IMG/VR virus record: IMGVR_UViG_3300025933_000197
Coordinates: 1-34,251 of that record
Source of the DNA: a virus
Reading direction: 5' to 3' (one strand)
DNA: 34,251 nucleotides
Shown here: in pieces, positions 15,579 to 22,624 of the stretch
How the letters are laid out: each line of letters opens with the position of its first letter
Position numbering within the stretch: the first letter of the stretch is position 1
Program-made: the position numbers and the translations under genes
Notes under the pieces: model-generated
What the model saw: the letters and a program-made list of their open reading frames with translations, nothing else
What the model was told of the DNA's origin: nothing
Database searches by the model: none

Positions 15579-16108
15579 AAGCCCGCCTCACACAAAGCGG
15601 CTTCTGCGAGGCGGCGAGCATGTAGCCCTGGGATAAACACTTCCTTGCCCTGGGCGGTTGTGACGAAGGCCCACACCGGCGTTCTGCCGTCAGGCGCCCA
15701 GGCCAGCGCCTTGCAGCCGTCTTTGATGCGGCCGGCGTTGATCAGGCCCAAGGCGCGACTGGCGCACGTGCTGGCCATGCCGAAGTTGTGGCCATGGCTG
15801 CTCAAGGCGTCGAACGTGTTCTGGCCCACGTACTGATTGGTGATGCAGTCGGCCAGCTCCAGTTGGCCTTTGCTGATCACCAGCTGCTCCACCTCGTTGC
15901 AGCGAGCGTCCGACCAGTAATCCCCCACAACTACCGGGTAAGGGCTGGTGTGACGGGTGATGCCCTTGCACACGGTCGGCAGCCCTCGGGCTAGCTTGTC
16001 GGCGTAGACAGTGTTTTGGCCGTTGCCTTCCCAGGTGCCCAGGAACACCACGAGCGTAGAGCTGCAGAGCGCGATAGCGCCGGCGGCGATCTTGCCGCGC
16101 AGGCTCAT
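15575..16108 (-). CDS. phage lysozyme (muramidase) with N-terminal SAR anchor
   Basis: 177 aa from ATG 16108, chosen because GGAAGG lies just upstream and a longer open frame to 16441 would span holin and zinc-finger genes. Residues 5-24 (GKIAAGAIALCSSTLVVFLG) are a weakly hydrophobic signal-arrest-release anchor with Cys15. The catalytic triad of the R21-type glycoside hydrolase 24 follows: E27 in TWEGN, D37 in VYADK, T45 in PTVCKGIT. Several further Cys residues may rearrange on activation as in P1 Lyz. It overlaps the holin by 4 nt and Rz by 4 nt. It cuts the peptidoglycan glycan strand once released into the periplasm. Confidence 0.88.
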   Translation of the reverse strand: MSLRGKIAAGAIALCSSTLVVFLGTWEGNGQNTVYADKLARGLPTVCKGITRHTSPYPVVVGDYWSDARCNEVEQLVISKGQLELADCITNQYVGQNTFDALSSHGHNFGMASTCASRALGLINAGRIKDGCKALAWAPDGRTPVWAFVTTAQGKEVFIPGLHARRLAEAALCEAGL

Positions 16109-16311
16109 GGCTTCACCTTCCAGTCGCGCAGCATCTGGCGATACTTGGGAACCAACAGCAGGATCTGCAGCACCATGTAAACGGCAGTCAGCATGTAGGC
16201 GACAGCCGACCAGTCGACGGCCCCTGTCGCTCCAGTGGCCGCTACACCGATCGCAGGCGACGCCTTTGCCAGTGCGATGGCGGTGTCCTGGGCCGCCTGA
16301 TTCGTGCTCAT
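16105..16311 (-). CDS. phage holin, small (class II/pinholin-like)
   Basis: 68 aa from ATG 16311 with AAGGAA 8-9 nt upstream; the frame extends to 16344 but without a better start. A weak hydrophobic segment (AIALAKASPAIGVAATGATGAV) precedes a clear one (WSAVAYMLTAVYMVLQILLLV), then a basic tail (PKYRQMLRDWKVKP), the usual layout of a two-span class II holin. Paired with a SAR lysozyme, it may act as a pinholin that depolarises the membrane rather than making large holes. ATGA overlaps with both neighbours. Confidence 0.8.
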   Translation of the reverse strand: MSTNQAAQDTAIALAKASPAIGVAATGATGAVDWSAVAYMLTAVYMVLQILLLVPKYRQMLRDWKVKP

Positions 16312-16526
16312 CGCTGCATTCCTTTTTCGAAAAAAGACTGGCACGGGACACAGCGAGTCTTGCCGCCGAGCGCTTGGCGCGCTGCCGGAATCTCGTTATC
16401 ACAGTCCTGGCAGTGGGTAAGGCTTGGGCCCGCTGACTCACGCCGGGCCTGGGCCAACTGGGCGTTGATAGCCTGGTCCCGCTGACGTTGTTCCAGGGCT
16501 TGGGCGCGATCGAACGGGCAGACCAT
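16308..16526 (-). CDS. TraR/DksA-type C4 zinc-finger protein
   Basis: 72 aa. An N-terminal helix (QALEQRQRDQAINAQLAQARRES) leads to CQDCDNEIPAARQALGGKTRCVPCQ: C-x2-C, 17 residues, C-x2-C. This is the short TraR/DksA-like family, which on F plasmid TraR enters the RNA polymerase secondary channel and mimics DksA plus ppGpp. It is located between tube gene and holin, where P2-superfamily phages often keep such genes. Possible role: bias host RNA polymerase late in infection; this is inference. Confidence 0.85.
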   Translation of the reverse strand: MVCPFDRAQALEQRQRDQAINAQLAQARRESAGPSLTHCQDCDNEIPAARQALGGKTRCVPCQSFFEKGMQR

Positions 16527-16975
16527 CAGCTAATACCCTCGATCTCGGTGGCATCCAGGTACGGCACGCCGTTGATACGGATAAAGTCCGGGCTGGTGAC
16601 CTCGAACGGCACCTTGTGCTTGGTCTTCTCGCCACCTTTGGGATCGATGCTCAGCAGGCTGGATACCTTCAACTTGCAACCGAAGGCCTCAATGCGCAGT
16701 TCCTCGTCGCCTGCCTTCGCAAAAAACACCGTGTCGAAGGCATCGAGCTTGCGAAAGCTGCCGGCAGTGCGCGCCGCTTCGATCAGCAGGTTGAAGTTGG
16801 TGGAATCCAGCTCCAGTTCGCCGGCCGCTGCCACATCGCCGTCGACGTAGCCGTCAGGCACGCCCCGGGTTTGTGCAGTCTTGCTGTTGTCGGTGATATC
16901 CAGGGTGCAGCTTTCGACATGGACCAGCAGATCGCCCAGGTTCACGTCAAAGTTCTTGCCGCCAATACGTGACAT
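16526..16975 (-). CDS. tail tube protein (DUF2597-type)
   Basis: 149 aa. Sequence MSRIGGKNFDVNLGDLLVHVESCTLDITDN and the following TRGVPDGYVDGDVAAAGELELD match HP1-type tail tube proteins (DUF2597) as I recall them, and are beta-rich as the Hcp-like tube fold requires. Directly downstream of the sheath gene by 6 nt, the usual sheath-tube order. Rings of this protein form the rigid inner tube through which DNA passes. Confidence 0.82.
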   Translation of the reverse strand: MSRIGGKNFDVNLGDLLVHVESCTLDITDNSKTAQTRGVPDGYVDGDVAAAGELELDSTNFNLLIEAARTAGSFRKLDAFDTVFFAKAGDEELRIEAFGCKLKVSSLLSIDPKGGEKTKHKVPFEVTSPDFIRINGVPYLDATEIEGIS

Positions 16976-16981
16976 GGGGGG

Positions 16982-18103
16982 TTACTCCGAATCGTCGTTG
17001 GAAAGGTCCAGGGCAATGTTCGCCGTGAGGTCTTTCGGGCAGTTGTGCGGCTTGAGCTTGATGAACGCCTCAACGGCGGTTTTGCTCTTCCAAACCAGCA
17101 CGATGTCGCCGTCTTTGGGCGTTTCGATCTCGCCCGGAAACACCTCGCCGGCGAACTTGACCGACTTGGCCATGCGGCGCAGAGGGGCCATCAGCGCGTT
17201 GATGTTCACGGCCATGCTGTTGGGGGTGTTGTTCAACCGGCGATCGCCCACGCGGCGAATCAACAGCGGTCGCACCTGGCGCGCCGCCTTGTCAGCCAGG
17301 CGCAGGTACTCCACGACCTGGTAGTCGCTACCAGGTGCATCGAGCATGTTGCCGTCGCCCCAGTACACGCCCGGGTAATCGGAATAAGTCTGGGAGACGG
17401 AGAAACGCGCCTTGTCGAGTTCTGCGCGGATCGAGGACGGCAATGGCACGCCTTCGGAGTCGACAGGCACGGCGCCAAGCCCCAGCACTGCGCCGGTGGC
17501 CACTCGCATTGGGCTGTCAGCGATGCTAACGGCCGCATTGGCCAGCCGGCCGGCCAACACTCCCAGGTCGTTACCGTGCAGCTGCGGCACCACCAGGACA
17601 CGCGGCGCTGATACGCCGGCGGTGATCGCTTTTTGGGCCACCAGGTACTCGGCCCAGCTTTGGAATGGGCTTAGCGACAGGCCGGCCGTGGCCGCCATGA
17701 CGAAGGCACGACGGCCGTAGGTGTCATTCATCGACACGGCGGCGTCATGCATGGCCGACAGTTCGGCACCGTTGGCCACCGGCTTGGTGATCACCACCGC
17801 CTCGACGGAAAAGCCCTGCTGCTGGGACATCTCCAGCGCTTTGGTCCAGTCGCCGTCCGGCGCAATCGGCGCCGCCAGGCACGCCCAGCGATCGCCACCG
17901 TTCAGGCGTGCGGCAGTGACCTGGGTTTTCAGGTCACTGGCCGGTAGGCCCAGTTGCGTGTCCAGATCGCTGTCAGTGTTGAGGGCGATCAATTTGCCGG
18001 TATTTTTCGGACCGGGGCCGATGAACAGAAAATAGCGCTCGATCTCAGTCACGGCGCCTTGGCCCAGATTGAGATTGTTAACGCTGACTTTGCCAAGTGC
18101 CAT
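16982..18103 (-). CDS. contractile tail sheath protein (DUF2586-type)
   Basis: 373 aa. It begins MALGKVSVNNLNLGQGAVTEIERYFLFIG, contains SAPRVLVVPQLHGNDLGVLAGRLANAAVSIADSPMRV and VYWGDGNMLD, and ends in the C-terminal domain with LIRRVGDRRLNNTPNSMAVN. This is the HP1-type sheath family (DUF2586) rather than P2 FI. The ATG lies 11 nt after the stop of S. Hexameric rings wind around the tube and shorten on contraction. Confidence 0.85.
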   Translation of the reverse strand: MALGKVSVNNLNLGQGAVTEIERYFLFIGPGPKNTGKLIALNTDSDLDTQLGLPASDLKTQVTAARLNGGDRWACLAAPIAPDGDWTKALEMSQQQGFSVEAVVITKPVANGAELSAMHDAAVSMNDTYGRRAFVMAATAGLSLSPFQSWAEYLVAQKAITAGVSAPRVLVVPQLHGNDLGVLAGRLANAAVSIADSPMRVATGAVLGLGAVPVDSEGVPLPSSIRAELDKARFSVSQTYSDYPGVYWGDGNMLDAPGSDYQVVEYLRLADKAARQVRPLLIRRVGDRRLNNTPNSMAVNINALMAPLRRMAKSVKFAGEVFPGEIETPKDGDIVLVWKSKTAVEAFIKLKPHNCPKDLTANIALDLSNDDSE

Positions 18104-18114
18104 GCTGTGCCTCG

Positions 18115-18795
18115 TTAGCGGGGTGAGTTAAGGATTTGTTGGAACACCTGGTTAACCAGGTCGCGGGTTTCGCTTCCGCTCTGCACACCGAGAAACTGGC
18201 GTTTGGGCAGGGTGATATCCCAGCTTTGCGCGCCGGTGGACTCGGTTCGTTCGTCGTTCAAAATGCGGATCAGCAAGCCGGCCTTGGCGTAGTTCACGTG
18301 TTCTTGAATCCAGGCCACCGACGGCCTGGCCAGTGCCTTTTTGCCCTTCTGGCGAACACGAAAGCCCAGCCGGCGCAGGCGCTTGGCCTGTTTGTCGGTG
18401 CAGGCGATGCCTGGGGGGACTTTGTTCAAGCGGCGCATCTGCGCGGCGGTACGTCGCTCGCTGACGCCGTTGTGCTGCTGCGCCGCGACCCAACGGGTCA
18501 AGGCGTTTTTCCAGCCCAGCTCGGCTTCGTCGGAGCTGACGCGGGTGACCTGCAGCAGCTTGGCCAGGCCCGCTTCCATCTTCTTTTTGCCCTTGGCCGA
18601 ACCCTTGCGCTCAGCGAAGGGGGTGCCGTCGGTGTTCCGCTGCTCACGTACGCGTTTGCGGCTCATCGTCCGCACGCGCGTGGTCACTCTGTTCAGTAAC
18701 CGCCGGCGCAGTTGGGGCGGCAGCTCAAGCAGCGCCAACTGGGCGTCGACATTGAGCAAGCCCCTGACATCCAGGTCGAGCGGGTTAGCGGCCAT
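18115..18795 (-). CDS. S: tail completion / virion morphogenesis protein (gpS-like)
   Basis: 226 aa from ATG 18795 (MAANPLDLDVRGLL). A longer open frame back to 18960 lies inside the R gene and looks like non-coding sequence, so it is left out. The protein is very basic, with RKRVREQRNTDGTPFAERK near 50, a pattern typical of Phage_tail_S: R-x3-R-Q-x(F/T)-DG-x-P-[FW]. It overlaps R by 11 nt. In P2 gpS helps to complete the tail and stabilise the head-tail joint. Confidence 0.8.
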   Translation of the reverse strand: MAANPLDLDVRGLLNVDAQLALLELPPQLRRRLLNRVTTRVRTMSRKRVREQRNTDGTPFAERKGSAKGKKKMEAGLAKLLQVTRVSSDEAELGWKNALTRWVAAQQHNGVSERRTAAQMRRLNKVPPGIACTDKQAKRLRRLGFRVRQKGKKALARPSVAWIQEHVNYAKAGLLIRILNDERTESTGAQSWDITLPKRQFLGVQSGSETRDLVNQVFQQILNSPR

Positions 18796-19234
18796 TGCTG
18801 CCCACCTCGCCGTGCTCGGCAACCCACAGATCGAAAGGCACGAACGCCCAGGTCTTGCCGAACGCCTCGATCTCGCCATCAGGGTCTTCGGCCAGGTACT
18901 GCGGCTCGACGAATTCCAGGGACAGGTCCACGTCGAAGCTGTCCTGGTCGAGTGGTTCAACCGCGAACAGTGGTGCCGGCAGTTCGTGGCGGTCCCGATC
19001 GGGATCGTGGTTTTCCAGCCAACTGCCCACCAAAGCCATCAGCCTGGCCGGGTTGCCGGCGAATCGCTCCAGGGAGAACACAGCGCGGTAGCGCATATCG
19101 GCCATGTGCAGGCCGTCGCGGTCGGGCTTCCAAATCAGTTCAAGACTGACCTGTTCCGTCCAGCTATCGAACTGCTCCGGCGCCACCACGTTGCGCGCCA
19201 TCAGGAAGGCGGTCAGCGCCTGCAGTTGGATCAT
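18785..19234 (-). CDS. R: tail completion protein (gpR-like)
   Basis: 149 aa. MIQLQALTAFLMARNVVAPEQFDSWTEQ, then LELIWKPDRDGLHMADMRYRAVFSLERFAGNPARLMALVGSWLENHD, the P2_phage_GpR pattern (a conserved YxAxxxIexf followed by LxxLxxWLxxHD). The start overlaps L by 4 nt. Functions at the head-tail connector in P2. The same order L-R-S is found here without the P2 X, Y and lysis genes in between, a feature of HP1-like genomes. Confidence 0.85.
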   Translation of the reverse strand: MIQLQALTAFLMARNVVAPEQFDSWTEQVSLELIWKPDRDGLHMADMRYRAVFSLERFAGNPARLMALVGSWLENHDPDRDRHELPAPLFAVEPLDQDSFDVDLSLEFVEPQYLAEDPDGEIEAFGKTWAFVPFDLWVAEHGEVGSNGR

Positions 19235-19701
19235 TGCAGCGACGCCGTGATGCGGCCACGGCCCTGCAGGGCGCGCACGGCCTGCTGGCTGAAGGCCAAG
19301 AAGGTTTCCGCACGCTCGGGCGCTTCCTTACCGGTGCTCTCAGCGCTCTCGCGACGGGTGACGGTGGCGAACTGCGGCAGTGAGTGGCCTTTGGCGCGGC
19401 AATACACAGCCCGCTTGTAGAGCGCGATCTTATTGGCGTAAGCCCATTCTGCGGGGCTTGCCACACCTGCCGCAGCAGTAAGGCTCGACACGCCGGCGTC
19501 CTGCAGCGTCGTTTTGACGCGGGCCAGGTCAGTATTCACCTCAACCATGGCGCTTTTCAGTGTGTCGACCAGCAGCTCTACCAAGTACTCCGCCGGCACG
19601 CGCTGTTCCTTTTGGAACTCGGAAACAGAGAGGTCTGGCCAGAAACCGTCATTCTCGATCGCGTGTTCCACCAGGGCGGTAGGTTTCCCGGAAAAGCTCA
19701 T
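19231..19701 (-). CDS. L: head completion protein (gpL-like)
   Basis: 156 aa from ATG 19701 (MSFSGKPTALVEHAIENDGFWPDLSVSEFQ). FWPDLSVSEFQKEQRVPAEY and the helical segment LVDTLKSAMVEVNTDLARVK, then LYKRAVYCRAKGHSLPQF, match gpL-like adaptor proteins (compare FFPDIDPKRVRERMRLE and VFYYERAVCAMA of P2). A GTG at 19773 with a GGGGAC upstream is a possible alternative start that would add 24 residues of unlikely composition. A 99-nt gap with a run of eight G separates it from M. It closes the packaged head. Confidence 0.82.
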   Translation of the reverse strand: MSFSGKPTALVEHAIENDGFWPDLSVSEFQKEQRVPAEYLVELLVDTLKSAMVEVNTDLARVKTTLQDAGVSSLTAAAGVASPAEWAYANKIALYKRAVYCRAKGHSLPQFATVTRRESAESTGKEAPERAETFLAFSQQAVRALQGRGRITASLQ

Positions 19702-19800
19702 TGCTGGTCGCTCAAATAGGGCGGGGAGCCTGTTTTCAGTGGGACGGTCCATAAATGGGCGGCTCACTTCCACAAGTCCCCGCTGGGGGGGGGTAGTCGG

Positions 19801-20529
19801 TTATTCGGTGGCCGGGTTAGCGGCCGCTTGTTTTGCCAAGGCCTTGCGAACCTTTTTGATGCGAGTGTCGTTGCCGGCCTGGGCGTACAGCTCAGTGGAG
19901 CGCTCCAAATGCTTGAGCGCGGTCTCCCACTGCTCGGCTTCCATGGCGCGCATGCCGATCAACTTGTGGTACTTGCTCGGGATCTGCTCCGTCAGCTGCC
20001 ACTCGCCATCAACGCGGGGCAAAAGGTCGGATAGGTAGGGCTCGGGGCTGCGGCCGGCGTTGTATTCGGCGTAGGCCCATTCGCACACGGCATCGGCGAC
20101 AAAGGTCTGGATATCCCGGCGCTTGAAGCGCTCGGGCATCTGCTGACCGCCCTGTTCCATCAGGAAGTCAGCCAGCTCCAGCGCATCTTCAAACTGGGCG
20201 GTATCGAACAACCAGACCATCACCTGCACCGCGACACGGTTGGGAAAGTTCAGCCCCGACTCGCAGTAGCGCTGCACGTATTCCTGGTATTTGGGCAGCA
20301 GCTCGTCGCGCTTGAGAGCCTGGCGCCCGGCCAAGCCGTTGATCGCGCTGATGCGCACCAGGTCCTGGTCCAACGCGGCTTCCTGCAGCAACAGGTGCTT
20401 GCGCGCATTGGCTGGGCTGCTCAGGGCATCGCCTGGGGTGTAAGCCATTCCAGCAGTAGCCGCGAGCGCCGCCACTGCTGTGCTGCCCAACGCCAAGGTG
20501 CGCCGCTTGTGCGCCAGGGCCAGGCTCAC
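19801..20529 (-). CDS. M: small terminase subunit / endonuclease (gpM-like)
   Basis: 242 aa. The N-terminal basic segment MSLALAHKRRTLA and the helical core (LQEAALDQDLVRISAINGLAGRQALKRDELLPKYQEYVQRY) match the P2 gpM family, with the conserved KR(D)ELLPxYxxYV stretch. The following VMVWLFDTAQFEDALELADFLMEQG is another conserved block. The ATG overlaps the capsid stop by 4 nt. gpM recognises and cuts cos for the terminase; a TPR-like helical C-terminus is seen. Confidence 0.87.
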   Translation of the reverse strand: MSLALAHKRRTLALGSTAVAALAATAGMAYTPGDALSSPANARKHLLLQEAALDQDLVRISAINGLAGRQALKRDELLPKYQEYVQRYCESGLNFPNRVAVQVMVWLFDTAQFEDALELADFLMEQGGQQMPERFKRRDIQTFVADAVCEWAYAEYNAGRSPEPYLSDLLPRVDGEWQLTEQIPSKYHKLIGMRAMEAEQWETALKHLERSTELYAQAGNDTRIKKVRKALAKQAAANPATE

Positions 20530-21545
20530 TTCACCAGCTCCACGTTTTCAGTGAAGGCGATCTTTTCCAGCTGCTCGATCACGTAGCCTTCGTTGCGGCT
20601 GTTGTAATCCTCGACGCGGGAGCGCTTCGGATTCTCGATCGTCTGCTTACGCCAGCTGGTGTCCTGGAAGTAAATCGAGAGGTTGTCCCAACTGGTGACC
20701 AGCACCGCATTGACCGGGAAGTTCGGCACACTGAACGCCGGCAGACCGCCATAGGTGGCGATGACCTGCGCGTTTTCGATGCGCTCTTTTTCGGTCGGCG
20801 TGTCGCCTTGCTTGGTGTACAGCTTGGCCTTGTCAGCAGCGAGCAAGTCGGTGCCGATGATCGCGACCAGGTCGCCGTCTTCGCGCAGGATCTCGTCGAC
20901 CATCTGCTTGGTGTCGTGCACCAGGGCATCAAGGTTGGCGTAATCACCGCCGGCGCCCAGCATAACCTTGCCAGCGGTAGCGCCCTCCTTCAGCACCTGC
21001 TGCGGGGCCTGCTCACGCAGTTGCTGCAGCCAGCCTTTGTTCACGTCCTGCAGCTTCGGATATTTCTCCAGGTCGGTTTGCGCTGCTGCGTGGGTGCCAT
21101 GGAAACCGATAACGATCCGGTCCTGCGCGATGCGCTTTTGCACTGCAGCGGAATAACGTTCCTTGAAGTCCGGAAACTTCGCCCAGGCGTCGATCTTGGC
21201 GTATGGAAGGCCCACGTCCGACTGGGTATCAGCCAGCTCGTATTGGGTGTTATCCAGTGCCGAAGCGTCTTTGGCTTCCCGATCGGTGGTTTTGGTGTTG
21301 GTGCGGCCGGTTACCGGACCGTTCACGCCAATGAAAACCTTCTCGCCCTTGATCTCGCTGACCGGAGTGACGTTGATGCGCTCCAGGAAGTCGGCTTTCG
21401 CGGTGATCGCGTCGTTCAGTTCTTGGGCAATCGTCGGGTCAACGCTGAACATCCGAGCCGAACTTTCGACACCGTACGCTTCGGCATACGCTTCCTGCAG
21501 CTCGGCATATTGTTTGGCGCCACGGGCGCTTAATGGCTGGGCCAT
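20526..21545 (-). CDS. N: major capsid protein, P2 family (gpN-like)
   Basis: 339 aa. Starts MAQPLSARGAKQYAELQEAYAEAYG, as in P2-type capsids where the N-terminal arm is cut from the precursor. It carries FLERINVTPVSEIKGEKVFIGVNGPVTGRTNT and VIGFHGT, both conserved in the family, and ends with ENPKRSRVEDYNSRNEGYVIEQLEKIAF. One nucleotide separates it from O. HK97 fold; it builds the head with O as scaffold. Cleavage presumably uses the O protease. Confidence 0.92.
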   Translation of the reverse strand: MAQPLSARGAKQYAELQEAYAEAYGVESSARMFSVDPTIAQELNDAITAKADFLERINVTPVSEIKGEKVFIGVNGPVTGRTNTKTTDREAKDASALDNTQYELADTQSDVGLPYAKIDAWAKFPDFKERYSAAVQKRIAQDRIVIGFHGTHAAAQTDLEKYPKLQDVNKGWLQQLREQAPQQVLKEGATAGKVMLGAGGDYANLDALVHDTKQMVDEILREDGDLVAIIGTDLLAADKAKLYTKQGDTPTEKERIENAQVIATYGGLPAFSVPNFPVNAVLVTSWDNLSIYFQDTSWRKQTIENPKRSRVEDYNSRNEGYVIEQLEKIAFTENVELVK

Positions 21546-21546
21546 G

Positions 21547-22461
21547 TCAAAGCACCCGCTTTTTGGTGGTGATCACCGGGCCGGCGTTGCGGGGCAACTG
21601 GCGACCGGTCGAGGTGTTCTGCAGTGCGGAGAACTGCTTCTGCAGCTTCTCCAGTTGCACCAGAACGGCCTTATTCGACCCACCGCTACGGCGGAACTCA
21701 CGTTCTTCCTCGGCGGTTGTGACGATATCGTCTACGGCCGCGCTCACGTCGTCGATGGGTGCTTGGTCTGGTTCTGGTGCATCTGCGGCGGCGGGTTCAA
21801 TCACAGCCTGAATGCCGGCAGCGACGACAAGCAGCTGCTCCAGCAGGGCCTTGAGGGCCGTTGCGGTAGCTTCATCCATTGGGGTTTTGCTCTCAGTTGG
21901 GGTGGTGGGTTCGACGGGCTCGGCATCCGTGGCAAAGCGCTTGAACAGGCCCGTGAGCAAGCCGATCAGCTTGCCGACCTCGCTCTGCGGTTCGGCTTCA
22001 AAAGAGCCCAGCTCGACGGAGGCGGCATAGAACGAGTTTTGGTGGGTTTGCTTGGAAAAATAGAGTTCCTGGGTGCCCAGGCTGGCCGGCTCATCGGTGA
22101 CGCCCAGACCTGTCAGGTAGGCTTTTCCGCTGCCGGCGAAGTTCGGGGTGATCTCGATGCTGGAGAAGAGCTTTTGGCCCTGATCATTCAGTTGCAGAAG
22201 ACGATCGTTCGGCTTGAGCTGTGCCTCCAAGGCGATTTGCCCGGGCTCTAAGTCCTCGCCCTCTTCCACTAGGCGAACCGCAAAGACGGTGCCGTGGGAA
22301 CCGCTCCAGCGTTCGTGGTCGCACCAGATGACTGCCGTGTATTTGGATGGCTTGTAGGTTTCAGCGATATCACGCAGTTCCTGGGGAAGGATCTCGCGGC
22401 CATCGGCGGTGGTGCCGCTGGTGGCGACACGTTTCCAGTACGAAACGAGGGAACGGGGCAT
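21547..22461 (-). CDS. O: capsid scaffolding protein and protease (gpO-like)
   Basis: 304 aa. The N-terminal protease shows the catalytic triad spacing of P2 gpO: D20, H49 (IWCDHERW) and S111 (FAGSGKAYLTGLGV), compared with D19, H48 and S107 in P2. TDEPASLGT follows as in the family. The C-terminal ~110 residues (about 195-304) form the helical scaffold, including KTPMDEATATALKALLEQLL and VQLEKLQKQFSALQN. It is the first gene of the leftward late operon. An upstream palindrome and the divergent terminase gene mark the control region. Confidence 0.9.
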   Translation of the reverse strand: MPRSLVSYWKRVATSGTTADGREILPQELRDIAETYKPSKYTAVIWCDHERWSGSHGTVFAVRLVEEGEDLEPGQIALEAQLKPNDRLLQLNDQGQKLFSSIEITPNFAGSGKAYLTGLGVTDEPASLGTQELYFSKQTHQNSFYAASVELGSFEAEPQSEVGKLIGLLTGLFKRFATDAEPVEPTTPTESKTPMDEATATALKALLEQLLVVAAGIQAVIEPAAADAPEPDQAPIDDVSAAVDDIVTTAEEEREFRRSGGSNKAVLVQLEKLQKQFSALQNTSTGRQLPRNAGPVITTKKRVL

Positions 22462-22624
22462 GGACGTTAACTGCGCTCAATCGGTTGAATGAGCCGCCAC
22501 GATAGGGAGCCGCCAAGCCCCGAACAAATGGTTCACATGCGCGTTTCTCCTATATCCGCGATATAGGTGGATCGCGGAATTTAACCCCGCGTTCCCATCG
22601 TTTTCGCCGCATAGACTGCGGCCC
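22462..22624. promoter_or_regulatory. divergent promoter region between O and P
   Basis: The 163-nt gap must contain the promoters for the leftward late operon (O onward) and the rightward P-Q pair. Its main feature is the perfect 19-bp inverted repeat at 22549-22567. I did not find the P2 Ogr site pattern TGTG-N12-CACA here. No convincing -35/-10 pair is visible for either direction, which suits activator-dependent late promoters. Confidence 0.6.
22549..22567. promoter_or_regulatory. perfect 19-bp inverted repeat, candidate late-activator or operator site
   Basis: CCTATATC CGC GATATAGG: 8-bp arms around a 3-nt centre, 58 nt upstream of the P start and 88 nt upstream of the O start. It is ideally placed for a dimeric regulator. 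Candidates are the Ogr-like protein (25531) or a host factor. I saw no second copy at other gap regions. Confidence 0.65.
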
